A DNA stretch of 64,000 nt from Hungatella effluvii (GCF_003201875.1 NZ_QJKD01000004.1:62001-126000); one strand, 5' to 3'. Shown: positions 36,486-45,571, counted from the first letter of the stretch. Made by a program: numbers and translations. The notes: generated by a model not told the origin, from the sequence alone.

Positions 36486-37421
36486 ATGAACAAGAATTTA
36501 CCGAAAATCGCAATGGGAGCATGGGCATGGGGTGATACCGACGGGTATTTTGGCAATACAATGACCGGAGAGGAGTTCCGCCCGATCTTTGAGGCAGCAA
36601 TGAAAGCGGGTTTAAATCTGTGGGATACCGCCACGGCATACAGCAACGGGGAGTCTGAAAAGATCCTCGGCGGCTTTGTAAAGGATGCCGGGCGTGAGAA
36701 CGTGCTCGTATCCACCAAATTTACGCCCCAGATGGCCGGTATGTATGGTGACAGCGTGGAGAAGATGTGCGAGGCAAGTCTGGAGCGCATGGACATGGAT
36801 TATTTTGATATTTACTGGATTCACAATCCCGTCGGCGCGCCGGAATATACAAAGCAGCTCATTCCCCTGCTTCAAAGCGGCAAGGTAAAGAGTGTGGGCG
36901 TATCAAACCATAACCTTGCACAGATCAAGGAGGCTGATGAGATACTGAAAGCTGCGGGCTACAAAGTTTCTGCGGTTCAGAACCATTACAGCCTGATGAA
37001 CCGTTCCTCTGAAGAGTCCGGCATCATTGCGTATTGTAAAGAGAACAACATTGTTTTCTATGGGTATATGACACTGGAACAGGGCGCCCTTTCCGGAAAA
37101 TATGACACAGAGCATCCTTTCCCCGAAGGAAGCGCAAGGGCGAAAGTATTTAACCCGATGCTGCCGCAGATTGAGGTCATTACGGCAGAACTGAAAAAGG
37201 TTGCCACGTCCCACGGTGTCTCTGCAGCGCAGGTTGCAACAGCCTATGCGGTAAATAAGGGCGTGCTTCCGATTTTGGGTGTAACCAAGATCTATCAGGT
37301 GGAGGAAGCGGTAAAGATTGCGGATATTGTCCTGACAGCGGAAGAAATCGCTGCATTGGAAGCGGCGGCGGATAAATCCGGAGTTGACTCCATCCAGTTC
37401 TGGGAAAGCAAAATGGAATAA
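36486..37421 (+). CDS. Aldo/keto reductase
   Basis: A 311-residue (beta/alpha)8 NADPH-dependent reductase. The catalytic tetrad is visible: Asp in NLWDTATAY, Tyr in AYSNGESE, Lys in VSTKF, His in WIHNP. The C-terminal part has VGVSN and LPILGVTK, as in the family. AAGGAGGAAACTTACA precedes the ATG. The substrate is unknown. Confidence 0.93.
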   Translation: MNKNLPKIAMGAWAWGDTDGYFGNTMTGEEFRPIFEAAMKAGLNLWDTATAYSNGESEKILGGFVKDAGRENVLVSTKFTPQMAGMYGDSVEKMCEASLERMDMDYFDIYWIHNPVGAPEYTKQLIPLLQSGKVKSVGVSNHNLAQIKEADEILKAAGYKVSAVQNHYSLMNRSSEESGIIAYCKENNIVFYGYMTLEQGALSGKYDTEHPFPEGSARAKVFNPMLPQIEVITAELKKVATSHGVSAAQVATAYAVNKGVLPILGVTKIYQVEEAVKIADIVLTAEEIAALEAAADKSGVDSIQFWESKME

Positions 37422-37434
37422 GGGGGAAAGTAAA

Positions 37435-37917
37435 ATGGGCAAGACATTAGTAGCATATTTCAGTGCGAGCGGAGTTACCAGGAAGGCGGCTGAAAATCTG
37501 GCACAGGCGGCAGGAGCTGACCTGTATGAGATTAAGCCTGCCACGCCTTATACCCGCGAAGACCTTGACTGGACGAATAAGAACTCCCGCAGCAGCATGG
37601 AGATGAATGATAAGTCCAGCCGACCGGCGATTACGGATACTGCTGCGGACATCTCAGGGTATGATACGATCTTCCTTGGCTTCCCGATCTGGTGGTATGT
37701 GGCGCCGACGATCATCAATACTTTTCTGGAGGCATATGACTTTTCCGGGAAAAGAATCGTGCTGTTTGCAACCTCCGGTGGAAGCGGGTTCGGCAAGGCT
37801 GTAGAAGGACTGAAACCTTCCGTTTCCGCGGATACCGTAATCGTGGAGGGAAAACTCTTAAATGGCAGAAGTTCTTCCGCAGACTTAAAAGCATGGGCTG
37901 AGAGTATGATGCAATAG
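37435..37917 (+). CDS. Cytoplasmic flavodoxin
   Basis: A 160-residue single-domain flavodoxin without signal peptide: MGKTLVAYFSASGVTRKAAENL, IFLGFPIWWYVAPTIINTFLEAYDFSGKRI, and the FATSGGSGFG loop. It is the soluble counterpart of the lipoprotein flavodoxins at 32196 and 42592. It follows the aldo/keto reductase by 13 bp, suggesting that they act together. Confidence 0.92.
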   Translation: MGKTLVAYFSASGVTRKAAENLAQAAGADLYEIKPATPYTREDLDWTNKNSRSSMEMNDKSSRPAITDTAADISGYDTIFLGFPIWWYVAPTIINTFLEAYDFSGKRIVLFATSGGSGFGKAVEGLKPSVSADTVIVEGKLLNGRSSSADLKAWAESMMQ

Positions 37918-37953
37918 GAAACGTGCTTTGGAAGCAGTAGGAAGCAACTCGGT

Positions 37954-37992
37954 AAAGGCAGCCTGGAATCAATGATTCAAGCTGCCTTTTTT
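37954..37992 (+). terminator. Intrinsic terminator
   Basis: AAAGGCAGC and GCTGCC TTTTTT, with an inner AATCA/TGATT stem, after the flavodoxin gene. Confidence 0.8.
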
Positions 37993-38030
37993 GTAAAATT
38001 TATGCGCTGTGAGCGCAGACAGGAGCAGAA

Positions 38031-38690
38031 ATGGAAAAGACAATCATAATAATCGGATCCGGGAAAGGGCTTGGCAATCATATTGGGAAAAAATTTGGTC
38101 ATAATGGGTTTCATGTTATTCTCATGGCGAGAAACAGGGCGGCGCTGGAAGAATACCAGCAGGAATTTGTGTCTGAGGATATAAAATGTGACATATATCC
38201 GGTGGATACCTCGGATTTTCAGGGATTAAGCACAGCATTAAAAAATGTCAGGGAGAAATATGGCACTCCCGATACCCTGGTCTACAATGTGGGGGTGACG
38301 GATGCGGATGCAGACCATGACATTACAGCGGAACTTCTGATGGAGAGATACCGTGTGGATGTAGCGGGCTGCTATCAGGCGGTAAAAGAGATTGTGACAG
38401 ACGAATTTTGTGACCGGAAAGGCACTATTCTTGTAACAGGCGGCAGACTTTCCATAAATCCTGAGTTCACCTATCTGCCGCTTTCATTGGATAAAGCCGC
38501 CTTACGCTCCCTTTGCATGATTATGAAAGAAGAACTGGAACCGAAGGGCGTCCATGTGGGAACAGTCATGGTGTGCGGCGGGATTAAACCGGGAACTTAT
38601 TTTGCACCGGAAAACATTGCGGAAAAATTCTGGGAGCTTTACCAGAACCGGGAGTTGTTTGAGATCCGGTATGAGAAGGTGACAGAATGA
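38031..38690 (+). CDS. Short-chain dehydrogenase/reductase with atypical active site
   Basis: A 219-residue Rossmann protein: GSGKGLGNHIG nucleotide loop, NVG in place of the NAG motif, and VTGGRLSINP with a possible catalytic Ser. At the YxxxK position the Lys is present (LSLDKAAL) but residue -4 is Leu, not Tyr; the nearest Tyr is seven residues before the Lys. It may be catalytically altered or use another residue. It overlaps the amidohydrolase start by 4 bp. Confidence 0.82.
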   Translation: MEKTIIIIGSGKGLGNHIGKKFGHNGFHVILMARNRAALEEYQQEFVSEDIKCDIYPVDTSDFQGLSTALKNVREKYGTPDTLVYNVGVTDADADHDITAELLMERYRVDVAGCYQAVKEIVTDEFCDRKGTILVTGGRLSINPEFTYLPLSLDKAALRSLCMIMKEELEPKGVHVGTVMVCGGIKPGTYFAPENIAEKFWELYQNRELFEIRYEKVTE

Positions 38691-39622
38691 AAAAATTTGA
38701 CGTACACGGACATTATTTCCCGCCTGCGTATGAGGAACTGCTGAAAAGGCATGAACTCAGTATTTTAGACGGGGCAAAGCGCCCTGCATGGAGCGAGGAA
38801 GGGCAGCTTTCCTTTATGGACGAGTTGGACATTGAGAAGACAGCTCTTTCCATATCTTCCCCACACCTGCATATGGGTGACGTGGCGGAGGCGGTTGAAA
38901 CTGCAAGAGCCTGTAATGAATATGGTGCAGGTCTGCTCAAAAAATATCCGGGCAGATTTGAGATCATGGCGAGTCTGCCGGTGCCGGAAATTGGCTATGC
39001 AATCGGAGAAATCCGCTATTGCAGGGAGTATCTAGGCATTAGAAACTTTGCGCTCCAGACACATTCCCGTGGAATTTATCTTGGCAGTGAGGTGCTGGAG
39101 CCACTCATGGAGGAGCTGAACAGGAAGCAAACGGTAGTGGCGGTTCACCCTACCCAGCCTTCTGCTGTCTGCGGAGGGGTAAATGAGAAACTTCCGTCGG
39201 CTCTGATGGAATACTTTTTTGAGACGACCAGAGCTGTCACCAATATGTTGATGAATGGAACGATTCGCAAGTATCCGAATATCCGGTGGATCATTCCCCA
39301 TGCGGGCGCTTTCCTGCCGGTTCTCTCAGACAGGCTTGCAACCCTTGCCGGAGCCTTGAAGTTAAGTGACAACCTGGATATATTTGGCGATCTGGCTCTG
39401 CTGTATTATGACCTTGCAGGCATTTCCATGCCGAAGCAGTATGAGGTTCTACAGAAAATCGCCCCGGCAGACCATTTGATGTATGGAAGTGATGAGCCGT
39501 TTACACCGCCTGTTTTATGCAGGAAACTAGCAGAGGTGATGGAGCAGACAATCGCCGGAGAATGGCAGGAGGATATTTTCAGCGGAAATGCAGAAAGGCT
39601 TTATAAGGAAATGGCATGGTGA
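38687..39622 (+). CDS. ACMSD-type amidohydrolase (possible decarboxylase)
   Basis: A 311-residue amidohydrolase-2 family protein. The metal site is visible: DVHGHYFPP (HxH), His in VVAVHPTQP, His in IIPHAGAFLP, Asp in YGSDEPFT. Relatives include aminocarboxymuconate-semialdehyde decarboxylase and aromatic-acid decarboxylases. It overlaps the SDR gene by 4 bp. With the CMD-cupin gene downstream this suggests turnover of a ring-derived or carboxylated compound; the substrate is not known. Confidence 0.87.
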   Translation: MKKFDVHGHYFPPAYEELLKRHELSILDGAKRPAWSEEGQLSFMDELDIEKTALSISSPHLHMGDVAEAVETARACNEYGAGLLKKYPGRFEIMASLPVPEIGYAIGEIRYCREYLGIRNFALQTHSRGIYLGSEVLEPLMEELNRKQTVVAVHPTQPSAVCGGVNEKLPSALMEYFFETTRAVTNMLMNGTIRKYPNIRWIIPHAGAFLPVLSDRLATLAGALKLSDNLDIFGDLALLYYDLAGISMPKQYEVLQKIAPADHLMYGSDEPFTPPVLCRKLAEVMEQTIAGEWQEDIFSGNAERLYKEMAW

Positions 39623-39623
39623 A

Positions 39624-39690
39624 ATGTCTAAAAAGCATTTCATAAACAAAGAACTAAGCATTAGACATATGACGGCAAGTGAAATATAAT
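39624..39690 (+). promoter_or_regulatory. Promoter of the second redox operon, with inverted repeat
   Basis: TAAGCATTAGACAT (39655-39668) overlaps -35 TAGACA; after 17 bp comes -10 TATAAT (39685-39690). ATGTCTAA (39624-39631) is the reverse complement of TTAGACAT (39661-39668). This promoter matches 33441-33476. Confidence 0.8.
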
Positions 39691-39761
39691 TTAAGTACAG
39701 TAAAAGATCTATGAATAGTAAAATTTTTAAGAAAATATGACAAAATGGAGGAAGATTTATA

Positions 39762-40520
39762 ATGAGCGAAAAGATTGTACAGACAGCAGGACGGAGAGAT
39801 CTTGGAGAATTTGCGCCGGAGTTCGCACATTTCAATGATGATGTCCTGTTCGGGGAGAACTGGAATAATCAGGATATTAACTTAAAGACACGCTGCATTG
39901 TGACGATGGTGGCGCTGATGTCCTCCGGCATCACGGATTCCTCTCTGGTTTACCATTTGGAGAACGCAAAAGCGCATGGCGTTACAAAGGCGGAAGCAGC
40001 GGCAATTATTACCCATGCGGCTTTCTATGCGGGATGGCCCAAAGGCTGGGCAGTATTCCGGTTGGCAAAGGATGTGTGGAAAGAGGATATTCCGAAAGAA
40101 GATGCTAAAGCGGCTCACGCTGCAGAAATGGTATTTCCCATCGGTGCACCCAATGACGGCTTTGCACAGTATTTTATTGGCCAGAGCTATCTTGCTCCGA
40201 TTTCTGCCACACAGGTTGGTATTTTTAATGTGACCTTTGAGCCGGGCTGTCGTAACAACTGGCATATCCATCATGCCGACAAGGGCGGTGGGCAGATCCT
40301 TGTCTGTGTGGCAGGCAGGGGATATTATCAGGAGGAAGGGAAAGAGGCACAGGAGCTTCGGCCTGGGGATGTGGTAAACATTCCTGCAGGTGTAAAGCAT
40401 TGGCATGGAGCAGCTAAGGATAGCTGGTTTTCGCACCTTGCCATAGAAGTTCCCGGTGAAAATGCTTCCAATGAATGGCTGGAGCCGGTGACGGATGAAG
40501 TGTATGATTCGCTGAAATAA
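39762..40520 (+). CDS. Carboxymuconolactone decarboxylase-like and cupin fusion
   Basis: A 252-residue two-domain protein. Residues 1-115 fit the CMD helical fold (RCIVTMVALMSSG, THAAFYAGWPKGWAVF), without an AhpD-type CxxC. Residues 135-250 form a cupin (NNWHIHH, GQILVCVAGRGYYQEEG, RPGDVVNIPAGVKHWHG). Such fusions are common beside reductases and flavodoxins in anaerobes, with no proven reaction. AATGGAGGAAGATTTATA precedes the ATG. Confidence 0.88.
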   Translation: MSEKIVQTAGRRDLGEFAPEFAHFNDDVLFGENWNNQDINLKTRCIVTMVALMSSGITDSSLVYHLENAKAHGVTKAEAAAIITHAAFYAGWPKGWAVFRLAKDVWKEDIPKEDAKAAHAAEMVFPIGAPNDGFAQYFIGQSYLAPISATQVGIFNVTFEPGCRNNWHIHHADKGGGQILVCVAGRGYYQEEGKEAQELRPGDVVNIPAGVKHWHGAAKDSWFSHLAIEVPGENASNEWLEPVTDEVYDSLK

Positions 40521-40532
40521 CGGAGGTGCAGG

Positions 40533-41642
40533 ATGAAAAAATGGATTTTGTTTTTCCTCGCAGCAATGCTGGTATTAGCTATAGCAGGCTGTGGGCAGAA
40601 TGGAGACTGGCGGGAGGATACGCCTGCTGAGGATGACAGGGTTGTTTCAGGAGAACCTGGGCAGTCGGAGGAAACAGGTTTCGTGAATGAGCCGTCACAG
40701 GTGGCGGGCGATACAGCGGGCGGCAACACAGCAGACGAGGCAGCGCTGCCTGCATCAGATAGTGCCGATGCCGCTGTAAATGGTGATGCGCCTGCTGTCT
40801 ATATGACAACGGATATCAGTCCGGAGGGACTGATGGCGATTTACGAGGCATTGGGAGCAGAGCCATCCGGAAAGATTGCAGTAAAGTTGTCTACCGGCGA
40901 AAACGGGAGCAACTATCTGCGCCCGGAGCTGATCGGGGATTTGGTTCAGGAGCTGGGTGCGACGATTGTGGAGTGTAACACGGCTTATGGCGGACAGCGC
41001 GCAAATACGGCAATGCACTATCAGGTAGCGGAGGATCACGGCTATACGGCGATTGCGGATGTGGACATTATGGATGAGGACGGTTCCATGACACTGCAGG
41101 TAACAGGCGGTGATAACCTGACAGAGAATTATGTGGGCGCTCATTTTGCAAACTATGATTATTATGTGGTACTCTCCCATTTCAAGGGCCATGCGATGGC
41201 AGGATACGGTGGAGCCATCAAGAATATTTCCATAGGCATTGCGTCTTCTGAGGGAAAAGGTCATATTCATACAGGCGGGAAAGGCGGCAGTATGTGGAGC
41301 GCTGACCAGGATTCCTTTCTGGAGTCCATGGCAGAGGCCGGCAAGTCAGTAACGGATTATCTGGACGGAAATATTTTATACATCAATGTAATGAACCGGC
41401 TTTCGGTGGACTGTGATTGTGACGGGAATCCTGCGGAACCGGATATGCACGACATCGGTATTCTGGCTTCCCTTGATCCGGTAGCTGTGGATCAGGCCTG
41501 CATCGACCTTGTGTACGGTGCGGAGGATGGACAGTCGCTGGTAGACCGGATTGAATCAAGGAACGGACTCCATACATTGGAGCAGGCAGAAAAGATTGGG
41601 CTTGGAAGCCGGGAATATCAGCTGGTTTCGATTGATGAATAA
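40533..41642 (+). CDS. DUF362 lipoprotein
   Basis: A 369-residue predicted lipoprotein (lipobox AIAGC). A Gly/Asp/Ala-rich linker of ~75 residues precedes a DUF362 domain (PSGKIAVKLSTGE, YVVLSHFKGHAMAGYGGAIKNISIG, SLDPVAVDQACIDLVY). DUF362 proteins often carry ferredoxin domains; none is present here. It is predicted outside the membrane like the neighbouring lipoprotein flavodoxins. Function unknown. Confidence 0.85.
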   Translation: MKKWILFFLAAMLVLAIAGCGQNGDWREDTPAEDDRVVSGEPGQSEETGFVNEPSQVAGDTAGGNTADEAALPASDSADAAVNGDAPAVYMTTDISPEGLMAIYEALGAEPSGKIAVKLSTGENGSNYLRPELIGDLVQELGATIVECNTAYGGQRANTAMHYQVAEDHGYTAIADVDIMDEDGSMTLQVTGGDNLTENYVGAHFANYDYYVVLSHFKGHAMAGYGGAIKNISIGIASSEGKGHIHTGGKGGSMWSADQDSFLESMAEAGKSVTDYLDGNILYINVMNRLSVDCDCDGNPAEPDMHDIGILASLDPVAVDQACIDLVYGAEDGQSLVDRIESRNGLHTLEQAEKIGLGSREYQLVSIDE

Positions 41643-41658
41643 CGGGAGGTGACGGTGT

Positions 41659-42561
41659 ATGTTGGAGGTATTGCACCGGGAATTTATTTATCTCTGGTAT
41701 TATTTCAGTATCCAGTTCCAACAGATTTTCCGTTATTGGATTTTGGGAATGGTGCTTGGTTCTGCGGTCTCCGTCTTTTTGAAAGACAGGATACATAATG
41801 TTTTCCGTTCCCTGGGAGATAAGAAGCTGGGGCTTTTAGGGATTCCGATTGCCTCGGCGCTGGGGATTGCCTCGCCGCTGTGTATGTATGGCACGATTCC
41901 CATTGCGGCATCTTTTTCAAAGAGCGGGATGAAGGATGACTGGCTGGCAGCATTTATGATGAGTTCCATCCTGCTGAACCCGCAGCTCATCCTGTACAGC
42001 ATGGCGCTTGGAACCACGGCGCTTGTTGTCCGTATTCTCTCCTGTTTTTTATGTGGGACTGCCGCCGGTTTGCTGGTGCATTTTATTTATAATGAGAAAG
42101 CCTTTTTCCGCTTTGGGAATTTCGATGAACCGAAATCAAGGGACACCGATCCCAACATGGTACTGCGGTATCTGAAAAATCTCTGGCGGAATGTAAAAGC
42201 GACAGGCTTATATTTTCTGTTTGGCATTGTCCTTTCTGCGTTGTTTCAAAGATATGTGCCGACAGGAGTGACTACGGCTCTGTTCGGAGGAAATGAAGCG
42301 TGGGGCGTACTTATGGCAGCTACAATAGGCGTTCCTCTCTATGCCTGCGGCGGCGGGACGATCCCGCTTTTGCAGCAATGGCTTATGGATGGCATGAGCA
42401 TGGGGAGCGCCGCGGCCTTTATGATTACCGGCCCGGCTACAAAGATTACAAATCTTGGGGCGGTGAAGATCGTACTTGGAATGAAGCATTTTATTCTTTA
42501 TATCGCTTTTGTTATGCTCTTTTCTTTGCTTTCCGGGCTGCTGGTTAATTTAGCTGTGTAA
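41659..42561 (+). CDS. ArsP/DUF318-like permease
   Basis: A 300-residue membrane protein with eight or so hydrophobic segments and the two-fold motif of the ArsP_1 family: SPLCMYGTIPIAASFSKSGM near residue 75 and PLYACGGGTIPLLQQWLMDGM near residue 230, each with a Cys. Characterised ArsP exports methylated arsenicals; others are unassigned. It may export a toxic or redox-active compound of this cargo. GGGAGGTGACGGTGT precedes the ATG. Confidence 0.8.
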   Translation: MLEVLHREFIYLWYYFSIQFQQIFRYWILGMVLGSAVSVFLKDRIHNVFRSLGDKKLGLLGIPIASALGIASPLCMYGTIPIAASFSKSGMKDDWLAAFMMSSILLNPQLILYSMALGTTALVVRILSCFLCGTAAGLLVHFIYNEKAFFRFGNFDEPKSRDTDPNMVLRYLKNLWRNVKATGLYFLFGIVLSALFQRYVPTGVTTALFGGNEAWGVLMAATIGVPLYACGGGTIPLLQQWLMDGMSMGSAAAFMITGPATKITNLGAVKIVLGMKHFILYIAFVMLFSLLSGLLVNLAV

Positions 42562-42591
42562 AAAATATAAAAGTTCAGGAGGTCTTGTATT

Positions 42592-43344
42592 ATGAAAAAA
42601 TTTCAAAAAATGATGAGCATTGTATGTATGATAGGGATGCTGCTTAGTTTTACGGCTTGTGGTTCTTCTGGCGGAAGCCAGAGTACAGGCGGGCAGCCTG
42701 AGACACCGGAAGAGGCAGTTTCGACACAGGAGGAAACGGATAAAAATTCGGATACGGAGGCTGTGGAACAGACCACAGATCAGGATACAGAGGTTGCGGA
42801 ACCAGCAGATACAGAAGATGAATCTGGTGAAGAAACCAGCGAAGAAAGCAGCAAGGTGCTGGTGGCTTATTTCTCTGCAACCGGAACAACGAAGGCTCTG
42901 GCTGAGTATGCCGCAGACGCTTTGGGGGCGGATCTGTACGAGATTGTACCGGAGGAGCCATATACAGATGAAGATTTGAATTACAGTGACAGCAGTACAA
43001 GGGCAACGGTGGAGCAGAATGATAAAACTGTACGGCCTGCCATTTCCGGCAGCGTGGAAAATATGGATCAGTATGAGATTGTATTTCTTGGCTATCCCAT
43101 CTGGTGGGGCGAAGCTCCGCGCATCGTTGATACCTTTATGGAAAGCTATGAGTTTGGCGGAAAAACCATTGTTCCCTTCTGTACATCCGGCAGCAGTGGG
43201 ATTGGCTCAAGCGCTGCAAATCTGCATGACTTGTGCGGGGATGATGTGACATGGCTTGACGGCGTCCGTCTGGGAAGCAGTTCTTCCCGTGAGGATATTG
43301 TAGAATGGATTAACAGTCTTGGACTGAATGTGGAGGCAAAGTGA
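42592..43344 (+). CDS. Lipoprotein flavodoxin
   Basis: A 250-residue predicted lipoprotein (lipobox FTACG). An acidic Thr/Glu-rich linker (residues 25-85) leads to a flavodoxin domain (VLVAYFSATGTTKALAEYA, IVFLGYPIWWGEAPRIVDTF, PFCTSGSSGIG). It is an extracytoplasmic relative of the soluble flavodoxin at 37435. Its end overlaps the next gene by 4 bp, so it is coupled to the DUF4405 fusion protein. Confidence 0.9.
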   Translation: MKKFQKMMSIVCMIGMLLSFTACGSSGGSQSTGGQPETPEEAVSTQEETDKNSDTEAVEQTTDQDTEVAEPADTEDESGEETSEESSKVLVAYFSATGTTKALAEYAADALGADLYEIVPEEPYTDEDLNYSDSSTRATVEQNDKTVRPAISGSVENMDQYEIVFLGYPIWWGEAPRIVDTFMESYEFGGKTIVPFCTSGSSGIGSSAANLHDLCGDDVTWLDGVRLGSSSSREDIVEWINSLGLNVEAK

Positions 43345-45545
43345 AATCGAAAGCAGTTGCAAAAAGAATCATAGATATCATCATGCTGTTTCTGCTGCCT
43401 GTTCTTATGGCGGAAATTCTGACTGGGCAATGGCTGCATGAATGGCTTGGAACCGGTATGGTATTCCTGTTCCTTCTGCATCATGTTCTTAATTTCGGAT
43501 GGATGCGGAATCTGTTTCAGGGAAAATATACCCCGCTGCGGTGCGCGGGGACAGCGCTTAACATCCTGCTGATTTTTGATTTTCTGGCTCTGGCGTTCAG
43601 TGGCATTATGATGAGTGGCTTTGTATTTGAATGGCTTCCATTTTCGGGAGGGATGATAACCGCCCGAACCCTGCATCTGTTTTCTTCCCATTGGGGTTTC
43701 ATTTTGATGTCCCTGCATACCGGGATGCACTGGAAGCTCGTTTTAGGTATGTGTAAAAGCAGGATGCCGGAGAGAAAAATGGATGATGTGTTTCTCTGGC
43801 TGCTGCGGGGAGCCGCCTTTGGTATCGTACTGTTTGGTATCTATGGGTTCATGCAGCAGAAAATGACAGATTATCTTTTCATGCAGACACATTTCGTATT
43901 TTTTGATGAAACAAAATCCGTGTTGATGTTTTATGCGGAAGTAACTGCCATGATTGGTATGTTTATTGTGGCAGGGCATTATCTTGGAATGGCAATGCAG
44001 AAATGGAGGTGCGATGAAATGGGAAAGAGGATTGCAAAAATTCTGGCGTTCTGTATCCCGGTGGCGGTGATTGCTGCTGTTATTTTTTCCTTAAATCATG
44101 GTAACAGCAATCCCGGAGATACATGGAGCGCAGATGTTCCTTCGATGGAGGAAAATGTAGAAGAACAGGCACCGTCACAAGGAGAGACGGTACAAACGCA
44201 GATAGAAAAGCCTGCGGTGCAGACAGAGGTGGAGGATGGCTTTGTCTTTATTTCGGGAGGGATATTTGAAATGGGAAGCCCGGAGGATGAAGCGTGGCGA
44301 AGCGATGATGAAACTTTGCATACCGTAACAGTCAGTGATTTTTATATCAGCCCTTACGAGCTGACACAGAAGGAATATCAGGAGGTCATGGGAGAGAATC
44401 CAAGCAATTTTAAGGGGGATGATCTTCCGGTGGAAAATATTTCATGGTTGGACGCGATTGCTTATTGTAATACAAGAAGTGAAAGGGACGGGCTGAATCC
44501 TGTATACACGATAGATGGAGGAAACGTATCATGGAACCGCGCTGCGGATGGATACCGTCTGCCCACAGAGGCGGAATGGGAATATGCCTGCCGGGCGGGT
44601 ACGAAAACGCCGTTCAATACGGAAACTTCCATCGGTGCGGAGGAAGCGAATTATTACGGGCATTATCCTTACATGATTGAGGACAATTATTTTTCCCAGG
44701 GCAATCTGGATACAAAGCCCGGAGAATACCGGCAGACAACGGTGGAGGTAGACAGTTTTTCTCCGAATGGATATGGGCTTTATAATATGCACGGGAATGT
44801 CAGTGAATGGGTGTGGGATACTTATGGCAGCTATGGAACCGATGGGGAAACCGATCCGACCGGAGCTGCAGACGGGAATCGGAAGGTTTATCGGGGCGGC
44901 GGCTGGAATGATTTTGCGAAAAATATGCGTTCTGCTTACCGGGCCACATTAGAGGCAGATGCCGCCAGCTTTAATATAGGCTTACGTCTGGTGCGTGGAG
45001 CTGTTTCCGGGGACGGTGATGTGATTTCTTCCGGTCAGACATCAGAACAGACAGAGAGTGGCGGGAAAATCCTGATCGCCTATTTTTCATGGGGCGGAAA
45101 TACAAGGGGCGTTGCGGAGGAGATTCAGGCGCAGACCGGAGCCGATCTGTTTGAGATTACCTGTGTGGAACCATATTCCAGCGATTATAATACGGTTTTG
45201 GAGGAGGCACAGAGGGATCAGAACATACAGGCACGACCGGAACTTTCCAGCCATGTTGAAAATATGGACGAATACGATATTGTGATGATTGGTTATCCAA
45301 ACTGGTGGGCATCGATTCCGATGCCGATAGCGTCCTTTTTGGAAGAATATGATTTTTCCGGCAAGACAATTCTGCCGTTCTGCAGTCATGGCGGCGGACG
45401 GTTCGGACAGAGTCTTACGGCAATCGCAAAGCTGGCTCCCGATGCGGAAATTGGGGAAGGGCTTTCCGTCCATTATTCCGGGGGAAATGAGCTGCCGGGG
45501 GATGTGACGGAGTGGTTGGAAGCTAACGGAATAGCACAGGAATAG
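43341..45545 (+). CDS. Three-domain fusion: DUF4405 membrane domain, FGE-sulfatase domain, flavodoxin
   Basis: A 734-residue protein. Residues 1-225 are a DUF4405 cytochrome-b-like domain with conserved His (LHEWLGTG, LLHHVLN, RTLHLFSSHWGF, LHTGMHWKLV). A further membrane segment near residue 235-252 and a Glu-rich linker follow. Residues ~295-555 are a FGE-sulfatase/SUMF1 domain (FIFEMGSPEDE type start, LPTEAEWEYACRAG, GYGLYNMHGNVSEWVWD, VYRGGGWND, GLRLVRG). Residues ~575-734 are a flavodoxin (ILIAYFSWGGNTRGVAEEI, IVMIGYPNWWASIPMPIASFLEEYDFSGKTI). The latter two are probably outside the cell. The start GTG 43341 overlaps the previous gene. Confidence 0.88.
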   Translation: MKSKAVAKRIIDIIMLFLLPVLMAEILTGQWLHEWLGTGMVFLFLLHHVLNFGWMRNLFQGKYTPLRCAGTALNILLIFDFLALAFSGIMMSGFVFEWLPFSGGMITARTLHLFSSHWGFILMSLHTGMHWKLVLGMCKSRMPERKMDDVFLWLLRGAAFGIVLFGIYGFMQQKMTDYLFMQTHFVFFDETKSVLMFYAEVTAMIGMFIVAGHYLGMAMQKWRCDEMGKRIAKILAFCIPVAVIAAVIFSLNHGNSNPGDTWSADVPSMEENVEEQAPSQGETVQTQIEKPAVQTEVEDGFVFISGGIFEMGSPEDEAWRSDDETLHTVTVSDFYISPYELTQKEYQEVMGENPSNFKGDDLPVENISWLDAIAYCNTRSERDGLNPVYTIDGGNVSWNRAADGYRLPTEAEWEYACRAGTKTPFNTETSIGAEEANYYGHYPYMIEDNYFSQGNLDTKPGEYRQTTVEVDSFSPNGYGLYNMHGNVSEWVWDTYGSYGTDGETDPTGAADGNRKVYRGGGWNDFAKNMRSAYRATLEADAASFNIGLRLVRGAVSGDGDVISSGQTSEQTESGGKILIAYFSWGGNTRGVAEEIQAQTGADLFEITCVEPYSSDYNTVLEEAQRDQNIQARPELSSHVENMDEYDIVMIGYPNWWASIPMPIASFLEEYDFSGKTILPFCSHGGGRFGQSLTAIAKLAPDAEIGEGLSVHYSGGNELPGDVTEWLEANGIAQE

Positions 45546-45571
45546 TTTTGATACAGTCAATTAGTAAATAA

